NCBI RefSeq assembly: GCF_022865125.1
Contig: NZ_CP094828.1
Location: 4,829,219-4,893,218 of the forward strand
Reading direction: 5' to 3'
DNA from: Acuticoccus sp. I52.16.1
Lineage (GTDB): Bacteria > Pseudomonadota > Alphaproteobacteria > Rhizobiales > Amorphaceae
Length of the DNA stretch: 64,000 nucleotides
A program made the translations under genes and the position numbers. The notes beneath the pieces are model-generated. The model ran no database searches and was not told where the DNA came from. It was given only the letters and a program-made list of their open reading frames with translations. This document shows, piece after piece, positions 30,801-37,533 of this stretch. Numbering within the stretch: the first letter of the stretch is position 1; every line of letters begins with the position of its first letter.

Positions 30801-31740
30801 CGGCACCCTGCGCGCGGCTCCGGGCCGGGGGGGCGTCGAGGATGAAGGCGTCCATCGCCGCGAAGGCGAGGTCGCGCAATTCGTCCCGCTCGAGCAGCAC
30901 CTGGTGGCGTGCGCCGGGGATCAGCACCGCGCCGCCACCCGGCGCGGACCGGGCGAACCGGTCGATCACCGGGGTCGACACGATCTCGTCCCGCCCCGAG
31001 GCGACGAACAAAGAGGGGATCGGCAGCGGCAACCCCACCTGGCGCTGGACCCTGCGGCCCGCGGCGATCGTCGCCCGCACCCAGCCCAGCGTCGGCCCGG
31101 CGATGGCGAGGTCCGGGTTGGCGTCCGCGAGGCGTTGCAGCTGCTGGTAGCGCTGCGGGTCGCTGGTGATGCGGTTCTCCTCGAACGGAGTCGGTCCCTC
31201 CGGCGACCGGCGCACGCGCATCCGGTCGAGCCCGAACAGAGCCGCCGCGCCGCCGATCAATCCGATCAGCCCGGCCGGCAGCGGCAGTTGCGAGATCTGC
31301 AGCACCGGGGCGAGGAGGACCATGCGCTCCACCTCGTCGGCGAGGCGGGGGGCGGCGGTGAGGGCGACGAGCCCGCCCATGGAGTGGGCCACCACGTAGA
31401 ACGGGCGCGGCAGGCCCTGCTGCGCGGCGAAGCGCACCACGGCGCTCAGATCGTCGGCATAAGCCTTGTAACTGCCGATGTGGCCGCCGTTCTGACGAGG
31501 CCGTTTCGAGCCGCCTTGGCCGCGGTGGTCATAGGCGACGACCGCGAAACCGCGCTGGCAAAAGTCGGCCGCCGTCTCGCCGTAGATCTCGATGAATTCG
31601 CCCAGGCCCTGGACCAGGATGACGGTCCCCGGACCCTCCGTCGCACCCGGCCAGAAGGCCAGGCGCAGCGGGGCGCCGGCGTTCAGGATTCCGATGGTTC
31701 CGCCGAGGTCGATGGATCCCCAACTCGCAGGTCCGGCCAC
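27832..31740 (-). CDS. Alpha/beta hydrolase (lysophospholipase/monoacylglycerol-lipase-like) with a very long disordered tail
   Basis: Residues 1 to about 305 form a serine hydrolase of the PldB/monoglyceride-lipase group: AYDHRGQGGS oxyanion region, nucleophile AHSMGG (Ser120), acid in SGRDEIV (Asp251), and His279 in GARHQ. About 1,000 further residues are extremely rich in Pro, Ala, Ser, Thr and Glu and predicted disordered. Two short basic helices break the pattern (RLRKRLLARKSMA and VEKRRAAARALRRQK), and the extreme C-terminus is Arg-rich. I start at GTG 31740, with GGAG five bases upstream. The TTG at 31788 would run through the divergent heat-shock promoter. It is first in a transcript with the TerB/DnaJ and amidase genes. 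Confidence 0.8.
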   Translation of the reverse strand: MAGPASWGSIDLGGTIGILNAGAPLRLAFWPGATEGPGTVILVQGLGEFIEIYGETAADFCQRGFAVVAYDHRGQGGSKRPRQNGGHIGSYKAYADDLSAVVRFAAQQGLPRPFYVVAHSMGGLVALTAAPRLADEVERMVLLAPVLQISQLPLPAGLIGLIGGAAALFGLDRMRVRRSPEGPTPFEENRITSDPQRYQQLQRLADANPDLAIAGPTLGWVRATIAAGRRVQRQVGLPLPIPSLFVASGRDEIVSTPVIDRFARSAPGGGAVLIPGARHQVLLERDELRDLAFAAMDAFILDAPPARSRAQGAARRSSRLGRALRFDAAPGARVAPPPVMPRARISAAPAPTAAAATMPTAAAAAALAPRAAPKAPATAEAFVPPRPAPPAAPSTAAPATVAKTTPATSAKTPAGSEEMATFTPEGDGSVPFAAAATASAGIDAAPNGARGMPGAVPGARPAASPRQSSSPQSSPPSSSPETSPPVASSPEASPSPAAPPSPSEAATVSTPAMPAVSQPAAADVAPPLRAEPKPASDDAARTAPPATLPKSAEAASATATPGRTPPPEGTKSGATSGEGLPAATFQAGSERLRKRLLARKSMAAESRPRARSSGKPAAEPKPEPSATELIAAAQRVVADTARKTPPPRTPTKAEARIDPKVEPPRRADAAASPGSEAPPPAAQSAKAESGRPGVPPLDPVVEKRRAAARALRRQKAAERQSGDETPAPGADTAKAAAAPQAPPPRDVPTAAGRDSAPARPAAAAIGSAKAAAPEGVTPPHAAPDGEAQRAPHRASARAAAAPSTEPASTTPRAPTATHASSTAENRGGHTVAPTPKAAASGTSANGAPERPAPAAGGPIPESPSPSTRVGAGEAAPAPVAPPAGRAEPGTAAPSTSPAPPLQAGTPAGTRTAPPQPAGTSAPVATTPSVKTPTEPDAPHAKPDRVAKVAASETQPARAAAEAPPAAGVPTPREGAPREGAKPGGARPPATAAEPHAADGTSPSGHSAPDAPAARPTVPEATTPPAGQSGAQRSREPSPAAPGNRPAAPAPRPMFVAAKPGTTTARPAVPEAPRPAAAQQHTAPPPHEPAPSAARVDAAVPQDEPSQGIVQEPEPSIPPMRAETPSPDHRPFGEVHGNFDAGTAQAPGFAESPIATDEDAPTFGDPTVGTAMDGSVPIPGGEFANDALPAGLEDLSGAHGLFSTDWLGTHHPVALGSHGDDARGGDVRGGDDAMVWVPLPGRQAASAAAPAEPGPFRAIDEPAPAAPQPEAPEDDDETPHRPRGPIRPGRRLLPSRQRLPRRR

Positions 31741-31761
31741 TGTCACTCCACACGAAAAGGT

Positions 31762-31790
31762 CTTGAAGAGGGTACGGGGGGCCACCAAAT
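31762..31790 (+). promoter_or_regulatory. Probable RpoH (heat-shock sigma) promoter
   Basis: CTTGAA at 31762-31767 and CCAAAT at 31785-31790 are separated by 17 bp. This fits the alphaproteobacterial RpoH pattern (CTTGAA, 17-18 bp, C-rich/AT -10). It would start a leader of about 87 nt that contains the ROSE-like hairpins. Confidence 0.6.
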
Positions 31791-31794
31791 CACC

Positions 31795-31883
31795 GGTGCG
31801 GTCGCCACACTCGGGGCCGCACCGAAGACTGGGATACTGGCCGTTCGGCAGTATCGCAAACGTTGCTTCTCATGGAGGACACA
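31795..31883 (+). ncRNA. ROSE-like RNA thermometer leader
   Basis: Three consecutive hairpins can be drawn in the leader. 31795-31823: GGTGCGG with CCGCACC. 31833-31855: GATACTG with CAGTATC. The last, about 31863-31880, pairs TTCTC with the ribosome binding site GAGGA around a 3-nt loop. The final one has TTGCTTCTCATGGAGGA, closely matching the ROSE element's conserved TTGCT followed by GGAGGA, which masks the ribosome site at low temperature. Layout and length fit ROSE elements of rhizobial small heat-shock genes. Confidence 0.65.
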
Positions 31884-32342
31884 ATGCGTCAATTCGATCT
31901 CACCCCCCTCTATCGCTCCACCGTCGGTTTCGACCGCCTGTTCTCGCTGCTCGACAATGCGTCGGCCGTGAATCAGACCCAGACCTATCCGCCGTACAAC
32001 ATCGAGCGTACCGCCGATGACGAGTACCGGATCACCATGGCCGTCGCCGGGTTCACCGAGAACGAGCTCACCGTCGAGGTGAAGGAAAACACCCTCACCG
32101 TAACCGGTCAGAAGGCCGAGACCGAGAGCGAAAACGACAACTTCCTGTATCGTGGTATCGCCGCTCGTGCGTTCGAGCGCCGTTTCCAGCTCGCCGATCA
32201 CGTCCATGTGACGGGCGCGTCGTTGGATCACGGCCTGCTCCACGTCTCGCTTCGGCGCGAGGTTCCGGAGGCCAAGAAGCCCCGCACCATCGCGATCGAG
32301 GGCGCCGGGCAGCCCAAGGCGATCGACGCCCAGGCCGCGTAA
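31884..32342 (+). CDS. Small heat-shock protein, Hsp20/IbpA family
   Basis: A 152-residue ATP-independent holdase. The alpha-crystallin domain covers about 35-130. It starts with YPPYNIERTADDEYRITMAV, contains the VEVKENTLTVTGQK strand pair, and ends with LDHGLLHVSLRREVPE. The C-terminal TIAIE provides the I-x-I oligomer motif. The N-terminus MRQFDLTPLYRSTVGFDRLF is typical of rhizobial class A (IbpA-like) proteins. The ATG at 31884 is five bases after GGAGGA, inside the ROSE-like hairpin. Expression is probably controlled both by RpoH and by temperature-dependent opening of the leader. Confidence 0.95.
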   Translation: MRQFDLTPLYRSTVGFDRLFSLLDNASAVNQTQTYPPYNIERTADDEYRITMAVAGFTENELTVEVKENTLTVTGQKAETESENDNFLYRGIAARAFERRFQLADHVHVTGASLDHGLLHVSLRREVPEAKKPRTIAIEGAGQPKAIDAQAA

Positions 32343-32380
32343 CGTGGCCTGACGGCCAGACGCCGAGTTGTCGTCGTCGG

Positions 32381-32410
32381 GGCGCCCCGGGAGACCGGGG
32401 CGCCTTTTTT
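32381..32410 (+). terminator. Rho-independent terminator of the heat-shock gene
   Basis: A perfect 10-bp stem, GGCGCCCCGG with CCGGGGCGCC, closes a GAGA tetraloop and is followed by six T. It lies 38 bp after the hsp20 stop. Confidence 0.95.
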
Positions 32411-32502
32411 GCGTCGCACGTCCGCCCCGCCCCCGGCCCGCCCCGCCCCGCCCCGGGCGCCGGCCCGCGCCACGCCCGCCGGAGGGCTCCGGCCGGGAGG
32501 CG

Positions 32503-33570
32503 TCAGTCGTCGGCGCCGAGCGTCCGAGCGACCGCGTCGATTTCCTCGTCCGTGGTGCGGAAGCTCGCCACGAAGCGGTGGAGGCCGGCGCCCGGCAGGT
32601 CGGCCGGTGCGGTCGGCGCGTGGGCGGAGCGCATGTCGGCCCAGGGGGCGAAGGTGATCTCGGCCGCCCGCAGCCGCTCGGCCATCTGCGGCCTCAGCCA
32701 GACGAAGATCTCGTTCGACTGCGACGGGTAGGCGGCGGGGGCGCCGGCCGCGGCCAGCCGCGCGGCGAGCTTCGCCGCCATCGCGTTCGCGTGGGTGGCG
32801 AGGTCGAGCGCGTGGCCGTCCTCCAGCAGGGCGCAGGCCTGCGCCGCGGCGAGGCGGTTCTTGGAAAACAGCATCGCCGCCTGCTTGTGGCGGTACGCGG
32901 TGTCCTCGGCGAGCGCATCGTCGAACAGGACGACGATCTCGCACGCCCAGCCGCCGACCTTGGTGAGCCCCAGCGACACGGCGTCCACCCCCGCGCGCCA
33001 CGTCAGGTCCGCGGCCGACACGCCCAGGTGCGCCAACGCGTTGAAGAAGCGCGCCCCGTCCATGTGCACGGCGACGCCCTGCGCCTTGGCCATCGCGGCG
33101 AGGGCGGCCACCTCCTGCGCGCCGTAGCACTGGCCGGCCTCGGTGACGTTGGTGAGGCTGAGCACGGTCGGGCGCCCGTTGTGCACGTTGGCGGGCCGAT
33201 AGTCGGCCAGGCGGGCGGCGAGCGCGGCCGGGTCGATCCGTCCGCCCGGCCCGTCGAGCGTGTCGATCAGCTGCGGGGCGAACTGAAGCGGCGCGCCGGC
33301 TTCGTCGCGGGCGATGTGCGAATCGCGGTGAGTGAGGACGACGCCGCCCGGCCGGCTGTAGGCCGCCAGCGCCAGCGAGTTGGCCGCGCTCCCGGTGGCG
33401 ACGAAGAAGGCCGTCACCTCCCGCTCGAAGAGCGCGGCGAGCGCGGTCCTCGCGCGCCTGGTCCAGGGGTCGTTGCCGTAGGCGGGGGCGGGGCCGGCGT
33501 TGGCCTGCGCGAGGCAGGCCATGACGCGCTCGGACGCGCCGGCCCAGTTGTCGGAAGCGAAGGAAATCAA
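32503..33570 (-). CDS. Threonine-aldolase-family PLP enzyme
   Basis: A 355-residue fold-type I PLP enzyme of the beta-eliminating lyase/threonine aldolase family, which splits L-threonine or L-allo-threonine to glycine and acetaldehyde. Visible sites are HMDGARFFNA (PLP Asp171 and phosphate-side Arg174), SLGLTKVGG with Lys204 as the Schiff-base lysine, and HIARDEAGAP near 85-94. The start is a TTG at 33570 that overlaps the stop of the DoxX gene (TTGA) with GAGG upstream, so it is translationally coupled to the buf operon. Upstream in-frame residues do not resemble the family. Whether it has a role in the metallopeptide system is unknown. Confidence 0.85.
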   Translation of the reverse strand: MISFASDNWAGASERVMACLAQANAGPAPAYGNDPWTRRARTALAALFEREVTAFFVATGSAANSLALAAYSRPGGVVLTHRDSHIARDEAGAPLQFAPQLIDTLDGPGGRIDPAALAARLADYRPANVHNGRPTVLSLTNVTEAGQCYGAQEVAALAAMAKAQGVAVHMDGARFFNALAHLGVSAADLTWRAGVDAVSLGLTKVGGWACEIVVLFDDALAEDTAYRHKQAAMLFSKNRLAAAQACALLEDGHALDLATHANAMAAKLAARLAAAGAPAAYPSQSNEIFVWLRPQMAERLRAAEITFAPWADMRSAHAPTAPADLPGAGLHRFVASFRTTDEEIDAVARTLGADD

Positions 33571-34115
33571 AAGTGACCTCGGCGAGTGAAGAACCGATCG
33601 AGCGAGATGGGGCCGGGCCCCGTCATCACCAGCGTCAGCAAGAGGTAGGCCCATAGCGCGCGCTGGTCGGCGATGGCCGAGGTCGCCACGTTGTCGAACC
33701 AGGAACCGATCGTCGTCGCATCGACTGTATGCCCTCGAATGTCCACGTACGTCATCACCGCGATGAAGCCGATCATGCCGAGCGCCGCAAGCCGCGTGAA
33801 GAGGCCGACCACAATCAGGATGGGCAGGACGATCTCCGCATAGGTCCCGGCGGCGACGATCGCGACGTCGAGCCCCGAAAGGGCGGCCCGGTCGTAGCCG
33901 GCGGCCTCGAACGTCAGCGGCAGGATCTGGACGTAGGCGCCGTCGCTGAGGGTGAGGAAGCCGAACACGCCGTCGCCCAGCTTGGTGCGCGCGCTGTTGA
34001 GGAAATAGACGAGGAAGACCCCCGCGAAGACGATCCGCCCGAGCGTGCCGAGCAGCCAGGGACCGAACAGCCGTTCAGCCGAGCGGAAGACGGAGTTGTG
34101 GAGACGCACCAGCAT
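33567..34115 (-). CDS. bufD: DoxX-family membrane protein of the buf operon (BufD-like)
   Basis: A 182-residue inner-membrane protein with four predicted helices (about 25-45, 82-105, 108-130, 150-170) and the DoxX-type RIVFAGVFLVYFLNSARTKL segment. DoxX proteins are regular members of DUF692/DUF2063/DUF2282 operons; a redox or respiratory-chain-linked role is assumed. The ATG at 34115 has GAGGAC upstream. The same frame stays open upstream through the 15-bp tandem array, where it would read as His- and Asp-rich pentapeptides, but no standard start codon lies there. The stop overlaps the TTG of the aldolase gene. Confidence 0.85.
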   Translation of the reverse strand: MLVRLHNSVFRSAERLFGPWLLGTLGRIVFAGVFLVYFLNSARTKLGDGVFGFLTLSDGAYVQILPLTFEAAGYDRAALSGLDVAIVAAGTYAEIVLPILIVVGLFTRLAALGMIGFIAVMTYVDIRGHTVDATTIGSWFDNVATSAIADQRALWAYLLLTLVMTGPGPISLDRFFTRRGHF

Positions 34116-34163
34116 GTCGCGGTCCTCGGGTCTTTGGTGATGGTCGGGCGGTGCCGCACCGGT

Positions 34164-34328
34164 CGCGCGGTCGTCGGACGCGCGGTCGTCGGTCGCGCGG
34201 TCGTCGGACGCGCGGTCGTCGGTCGCGCGGTCGTCGGTCGCGCGGTGGCGGATCGCGCGGTGGTGGATCGCGCGGTGGTGGATCGCGCGGTCGTGGATCG
34301 CGCGGTGGTGGATCGAGCGGTCATGGCC
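34164..34328. repeat. 15-bp tandem array (11 units) between bufC and bufD
   Basis: The unit CGCGCGGTSGTSGRW repeats without spacers: units 1-5 are CGCGCGGTCGTCGGA/T, units 6-10 are CGCGCGGTGGTGGAT-like, and unit 11 is degenerate and contains the bufC stop codon. The divergence gradient shows two sub-families. Because the unit is a multiple of three, each frame gives a pentapeptide repeat; the bufD frame gives (A-T-D-D-R)n then (A-I-H-H-R)n in genomic order. Confidence 0.95.
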
Positions 34329-35061
34329 GGTCGGCGAAGGCGCCGGCGGCGAGGAGGGCGGCCAGCGTCTCGGCGAGGGCGAGGCCCTCGACCGCCGCGG
34401 CCTGCGCGAGCGGTTCGCCCGCCATGAGCGCCGCGGCGAAGGTGGCGCCGGCGGGGTCGAGCGGGGCGACGTGGACCTCCATCGCCGGCCGGGTGACGAG
34501 GGCGGCAGCGGCGCTGCACGGGCTCCCCGCACGCCATGCGCCGTGACCGCCGCCCGGCGTCGCGACGAGGCGGGCCGCGGGGTGCGGCGCGAGGGTCAGG
34601 GCAGCCAGCGCGGCCGGCGCCAGGGCGAGGCGCTCGGGCCGCAGCGCGGCGGCGTCGGCGGCGTGGAAGGCGGCGACGCGCGCATACTCGAGTCGCGCGC
34701 ATTCGCCGACGTGCGCGGCGAGGTGGCCGGGGCGCATGAGGAAATCGGCGAACGCGTCGCCATAACGGAGCAGCACCGGGCTGCGCGGCCTGTGCGCGGC
34801 GGCGTAGGCGATCGCGGCGCCGCGGAAGTCGTCCGCGCCCATCAGCCGGCGTGTCTGCGGGAAGGTCGCTGCCAGGGCTTCGGCGAGCGAGTGGGCGACG
34901 TTGTTGCGGTAAACGGCGAAGCGGTCGCCGGCCGGGCACCCGTGCCCGTCGACCAGCCCCGCGACGGGGCCGCCGCGACGGGCGAGCGCGGCGACGAAGC
35001 CGGCTTCGGTGGCTGCGTCCGGCGCCGCTACGGTCTCGAAGATCTCCCTGTCAGTCGACAT
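34321..35061 (-). CDS. bufC: DUF2063-domain protein, partner of the MNIO enzyme (BufC-like)
   Basis: A 246-residue protein with the DUF2063 (HvfC/BufC) N-terminal domain: F-V-A-A-L near 25, GDRFAVYRNNVAHSLAEAL near 48-66, TFPQTRRLMGADDFRGAAIAY, and a PRSPVLLRYGDAFADFL helix. This domain was formerly called a putative DNA-binding domain but now appears as the partner that presents the precursor peptide to DUF692 enzymes. The ATG at 35061 lies inside the bufB coding end (11-bp overlap). The C-terminal half is Ala-rich. The stop sits in the last unit of the tandem array. Confidence 0.88.
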   Translation of the reverse strand: MSTDREIFETVAAPDAATEAGFVAALARRGGPVAGLVDGHGCPAGDRFAVYRNNVAHSLAEALAATFPQTRRLMGADDFRGAAIAYAAAHRPRSPVLLRYGDAFADFLMRPGHLAAHVGECARLEYARVAAFHAADAAALRPERLALAPAALAALTLAPHPAARLVATPGGGHGAWRAGSPCSAAAALVTRPAMEVHVAPLDPAGATFAAALMAGEPLAQAAAVEGLALAETLAALLAAGAFADRP

Positions 35062-35932
35062 CGGCCCGCGCGTCGGATGCATCGGCGAGGGCGGCGGCCA
35101 TCGTCCGGTCCGCCTTGGCCGCCTCCGCGGCGAGCACCGGGAAGGACGGCACGGCATTGTCCCACTCGATCAACGTCGGCACCGGGCGGCCCATCCGGGC
35201 GATGAGCGCGCGGTAGAGCGCCCAGACCGACGGGCCGACCTCGCGGTCGTGCGCGTCGATCAGGAGGGGGGCGCCGGCGGCGTCGACCTCCTCGGCGTGC
35301 CCGGCGAGGTGGATCTCGCCGACCGCCTCCAGCGGAAAGGCGTCGAGATAGGCCTCGGCCGGCGTCCCGAGATTGACCGCCGACACCACCACGTTGTTGA
35401 CGTCGAGGATCAGGCCGCACCCAGTCGCCGCGACGATCCGACGGATGAACGTCACCTCGTCCATCGTCGAGGCCTCGAAGGCGGCGTAGCTCGACGGGTT
35501 CTCGAGCAGCATCGGCCGGCCGAGCGCTTCCTGCACCTGGTCGATATGGGCGACCACGCGGGCGAGCGCCGCCTCGGTATAGGGAACCGGCAGGAGGTCG
35601 TTGAAGTAGGCGCCCTCGTGGGTGGACCAGGCGAGGTGTTCGGAGACGAGGCCGGTGTCGTAGCGCGCGGCGAGGGCGGCGAGGCGGGCGAGGTGCGCCG
35701 CGTCGAGCGGGCCTTCGCCGCCGATCGACAGGCCGACGCCGTGGAGCGACACCGGCAGCTTCTCGCGGACGGCGGCGAGGGCGCGGTGCGGCGGGCCACC
35801 CTCGCCCATATAGTTCTCGGCGTGGACCTCGACGAAGCCGACCGCGGTGGGATCGGCGAGGAGCGCGTCGGCGTGGGCGAGCTTGAAGCCGATGCCGGCG
35901 CGGGCGGGGATCGTGGCGTCGATGATGTCCAT
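35051..35932 (-). CDS. bufB: DUF692 multinuclear non-heme iron oxidative enzyme (BufB-like)
   Basis: A 293-residue TIM-barrel enzyme of the MNIO family (MbnB, TglH, BufB), which uses an iron cluster to modify cysteines in ribosomal peptides. The family's ligand motifs are all present: FVEVHAENYMG (33-43), LHGVGLSIGG (63-72), SEHLAW (97-102), LENPSSY (143-149), ILDVNN (175-180), HLAGH (208-212), DAHD (226-229) and IEWD (255-258). The likely substrate is the DUF2282 peptide encoded just upstream, with the DUF2063 protein as recognition partner. ATG 35932 follows GGAGG. Subfamily assignment rests on the neighbours. Confidence 0.93.
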   Translation of the reverse strand: MDIIDATIPARAGIGFKLAHADALLADPTAVGFVEVHAENYMGEGGPPHRALAAVREKLPVSLHGVGLSIGGEGPLDAAHLARLAALAARYDTGLVSEHLAWSTHEGAYFNDLLPVPYTEAALARVVAHIDQVQEALGRPMLLENPSSYAAFEASTMDEVTFIRRIVAATGCGLILDVNNVVVSAVNLGTPAEAYLDAFPLEAVGEIHLAGHAEEVDAAGAPLLIDAHDREVGPSVWALYRALIARMGRPVPTLIEWDNAVPSFPVLAAEAAKADRTMAAALADASDARADVD

Positions 35933-35942
35933 GGCACCTCCG

Positions 35943-35972
35943 GCCGTGCCGCCTCCGGCGAGGCGGCACGGC
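35943..35972 (-). promoter_or_regulatory. Intercistronic hairpin between bufA and bufB
   Basis: GCCGTGCCGCCTC (35943-35955) pairs perfectly with GAGGCGGCACGGC (35960-35972) around a 4-nt loop. It fills most of the bufA-bufB gap and has no T-run. Such a structure could stabilise the short bufA message or dampen read-through, giving much more precursor than enzyme. Confidence 0.6.
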
Positions 35973-35989
35973 GTGAAACGAGACCGGCG

Positions 35990-36346
35990 TCAGGCGGGCT
36001 GGGCGACCGGCTTCAGCTTGGCGGCGTCGGTGCCGTCGGGGAGGTCGCGCGCCAGGCCTTCGAACCCGCCGGCGTCGAGTTCGGCCTTGGTGGCGCCGGC
36101 GCGCCCGCCCGGCAACTCGGTGTCGGCGCAGGTGCCCGCCGGCACCAGGGTCCAGGCGTTACCCTGGTAGTCGACCGTGGAGGTTCCCGCGCACGTCGTG
36201 CCGGGGCCGGCCGCGCAGTCGTTCTCGCCGGCCAGCGACACGCCGAAGCACTTCTCCTTGGCTTGGGCCAGCCCCGGGGCCGCGGCCATCGACGCGGCGG
36301 CGGCCACGGCACCGGCGAGCGCGGCGTAGGATATCGTCTTGCTCAT
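35990..36346 (-). CDS. bufA: DUF2282 precursor peptide (bufferin-1-like BufA)
   Basis: A 118-residue secreted small protein: Sec signal peptide about 1-29 (ending GLAQA), then a core with four conserved cysteines, Cys33 (KEKCFGV), Cys44 (ENDCAAGPG), Cys52 (TTCAGTS) and Cys73 (PAGTC), and the DUF2282 signature [10 protein letters not shown]. In bufferins the MNIO enzyme converts core cysteines to heterocycles that chelate copper, and the mature peptide acts outside the cytoplasm. It is first in the bufABCD operon; 159 bp of upstream sequence hold its promoter, which I could not define. AGGAGA precedes ATG 36346. Confidence 0.9.
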   Translation of the reverse strand: MSKTISYAALAGAVAAAASMAAAPGLAQAKEKCFGVSLAGENDCAAGPGTTCAGTSTVDYQGNAWTLVPAGTCADTELPGGRAGATKAELDAGGFEGLARDLPDGTDAAKLKPVAQPA

Positions 36347-36505
36347 GCGATCGTCTCCTGATGGCGCGGTGATGTTTTTTGATGGACGCGCCTTGCACCC
36401 AACGTGGTGGAGGGGGGTGCTCACGCCCTATTCAACATGCCGCGAGCATACCGTGGGTTGGCGTGATCGTGCCATGAAGCGGGCAGGGCGCGGCGACCGG
36501 CGGTA

Positions 36506-37447
36506 TTATCCGGCGGCGCCGGCAGCGGCGGCGCTGGTCTGGCGCTCGCGGGCCGCGCGGCGCAAACTGTCGGCGAAGGCGGCGGCGTCGGGCGACAACG
36601 TGTCGCCCGCGCGCGTGGTGAGACCGATGGGGCCGAGGGTCGACGCGGTGTCGAGCGGGAGGGCGGCGAACTCGCCTGCCGCGAGTTCGGGCGCGACGAC
36701 GTTGGACGAGATGATCCACACCGCCGAGTAGCGTCGCAGGAAGGCGCGGCCGAAGCTGTCGGACACAGTCTCGATCACGTGGCGCGGGCGCGGCAGGCCA
36801 AGCTCCATGAAGAGGCGGTCGACGACCGGGCGGATGATGCTCCCCGCCGGCGGCAGGAGGGTGACGACGTCGCCGAGGGCCTCGCGCGGGGCGGTCCGGA
36901 AGCGCTCCACGTCGCGCGCGGCGACGACGAAGACGACCGAATCGTGCGACAGCGGCTCGAACGCGAGGCTTACCATGTCCTCCGGCGCCGGCAGGCGGCC
37001 GACCACGAGGTCGAGCCCGCCGCGGCGCAGCCGGTCGATCAGCATGTCCTGTTCGCCCGACGCGATCGACAGCCGCGCCGACGGGTTGAGCCGCAGGTAG
37101 CGCCACGCCGCGTCCGGCACCAGCGCGGTCGCCACCGTCGGCAGCGCGCCGACGCGCACCGGCGCGGCGTCCCGCTCGCCGGCCACCGCCGCCACCCCGC
37201 CGCGCATCGCGTCGAGACCGGCGATGGCGTGGCGCAGGAAGACCTCGCCCCCCGCCGTCAGCCGCACGCCGCGCCCGAAGCGCTCGACCAGCGGTGCGCC
37301 GCACGTCGCTTCCAGTTCGCGCAGGGTGCGGCTGACGGCGGGCTGGGTGAGGTTGAGCCATTCGGCCGCCCGGCTGACGCTGCCGAGACGGGCGGTCTCG
37401 ACGAAGACTTCCAGGTGGCGCAGGCGCAGGCGGCTGGGTGAATTCAT
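36506..37447 (-). CDS. pcaQ: LysR-family regulator of protocatechuate catabolism (PcaQ)
   Basis: A 313-residue LysR protein with helix-turn-helix GSVSRAAEWLNLTQPAVSRT near 22-41 and a PcaQ-like effector domain (LPTVATALVPDA, then TLLPPAGSIIRP). It is divergent from pcaDCHGB, the classical place of pcaQ in alphaproteobacteria, where the protein activates the operon in response to beta-carboxy-cis,cis-muconate-type intermediates. The ATG at 37447 opens MNSPSRLRLRHLEVF. The buf operon lies downstream on the same strand but is separated by 159 bp and is probably independent. Confidence 0.92.
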   Translation of the reverse strand: MNSPSRLRLRHLEVFVETARLGSVSRAAEWLNLTQPAVSRTLRELEATCGAPLVERFGRGVRLTAGGEVFLRHAIAGLDAMRGGVAAVAGERDAAPVRVGALPTVATALVPDAAWRYLRLNPSARLSIASGEQDMLIDRLRRGGLDLVVGRLPAPEDMVSLAFEPLSHDSVVFVVAARDVERFRTAPREALGDVVTLLPPAGSIIRPVVDRLFMELGLPRPRHVIETVSDSFGRAFLRRYSAVWIISSNVVAPELAAGEFAALPLDTASTLGPIGLTTRAGDTLSPDAAAFADSLRRAARERQTSAAAAGAAG

Positions 37448-37465
37448 ACCATTATTGTTATGGAT
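37448..37465. promoter_or_regulatory. Candidate PcaQ operator
   Basis: ACCATTATTGTTATGGAT contains the inverted repeat CCAT-N7-ATGG. On the minus strand the segment reads ATAACA-N4-TGGTAT, close to the ATAACC-N4-GGTTAA motif reported for rhizobial PcaQ sites. It abuts the pcaQ start and lies 68 bp upstream of pcaD. Confidence 0.5.
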
Positions 37466-37533
37466 CCGGCTCAGAATGTCATTTCCTATCTGCGGGCGAT
37501 GATGGCAATCTCGCCAACGCGTTGGGAGGAAAC

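Noticed and set aside
31741-31788. Longer N-terminus for the alpha/beta hydrolase from TTG 31788
   Set aside because: It would cover the likely RpoH promoter of hsp20 and has no ribosome site, whereas GTG 31740 has GGAG at five bases.
34164-34328. CRISPR-like array
   Set aside because: Units are 15 bp and contiguous; there are no spacers and no cas genes.
33914-34939. Frame starting at ATG 34324 and reading the array as T-T-A-R-S repeats
   Set aside because: Although the ATG overlaps the bufC stop, after the array it runs out of frame through bufD with shadow-like sequence.
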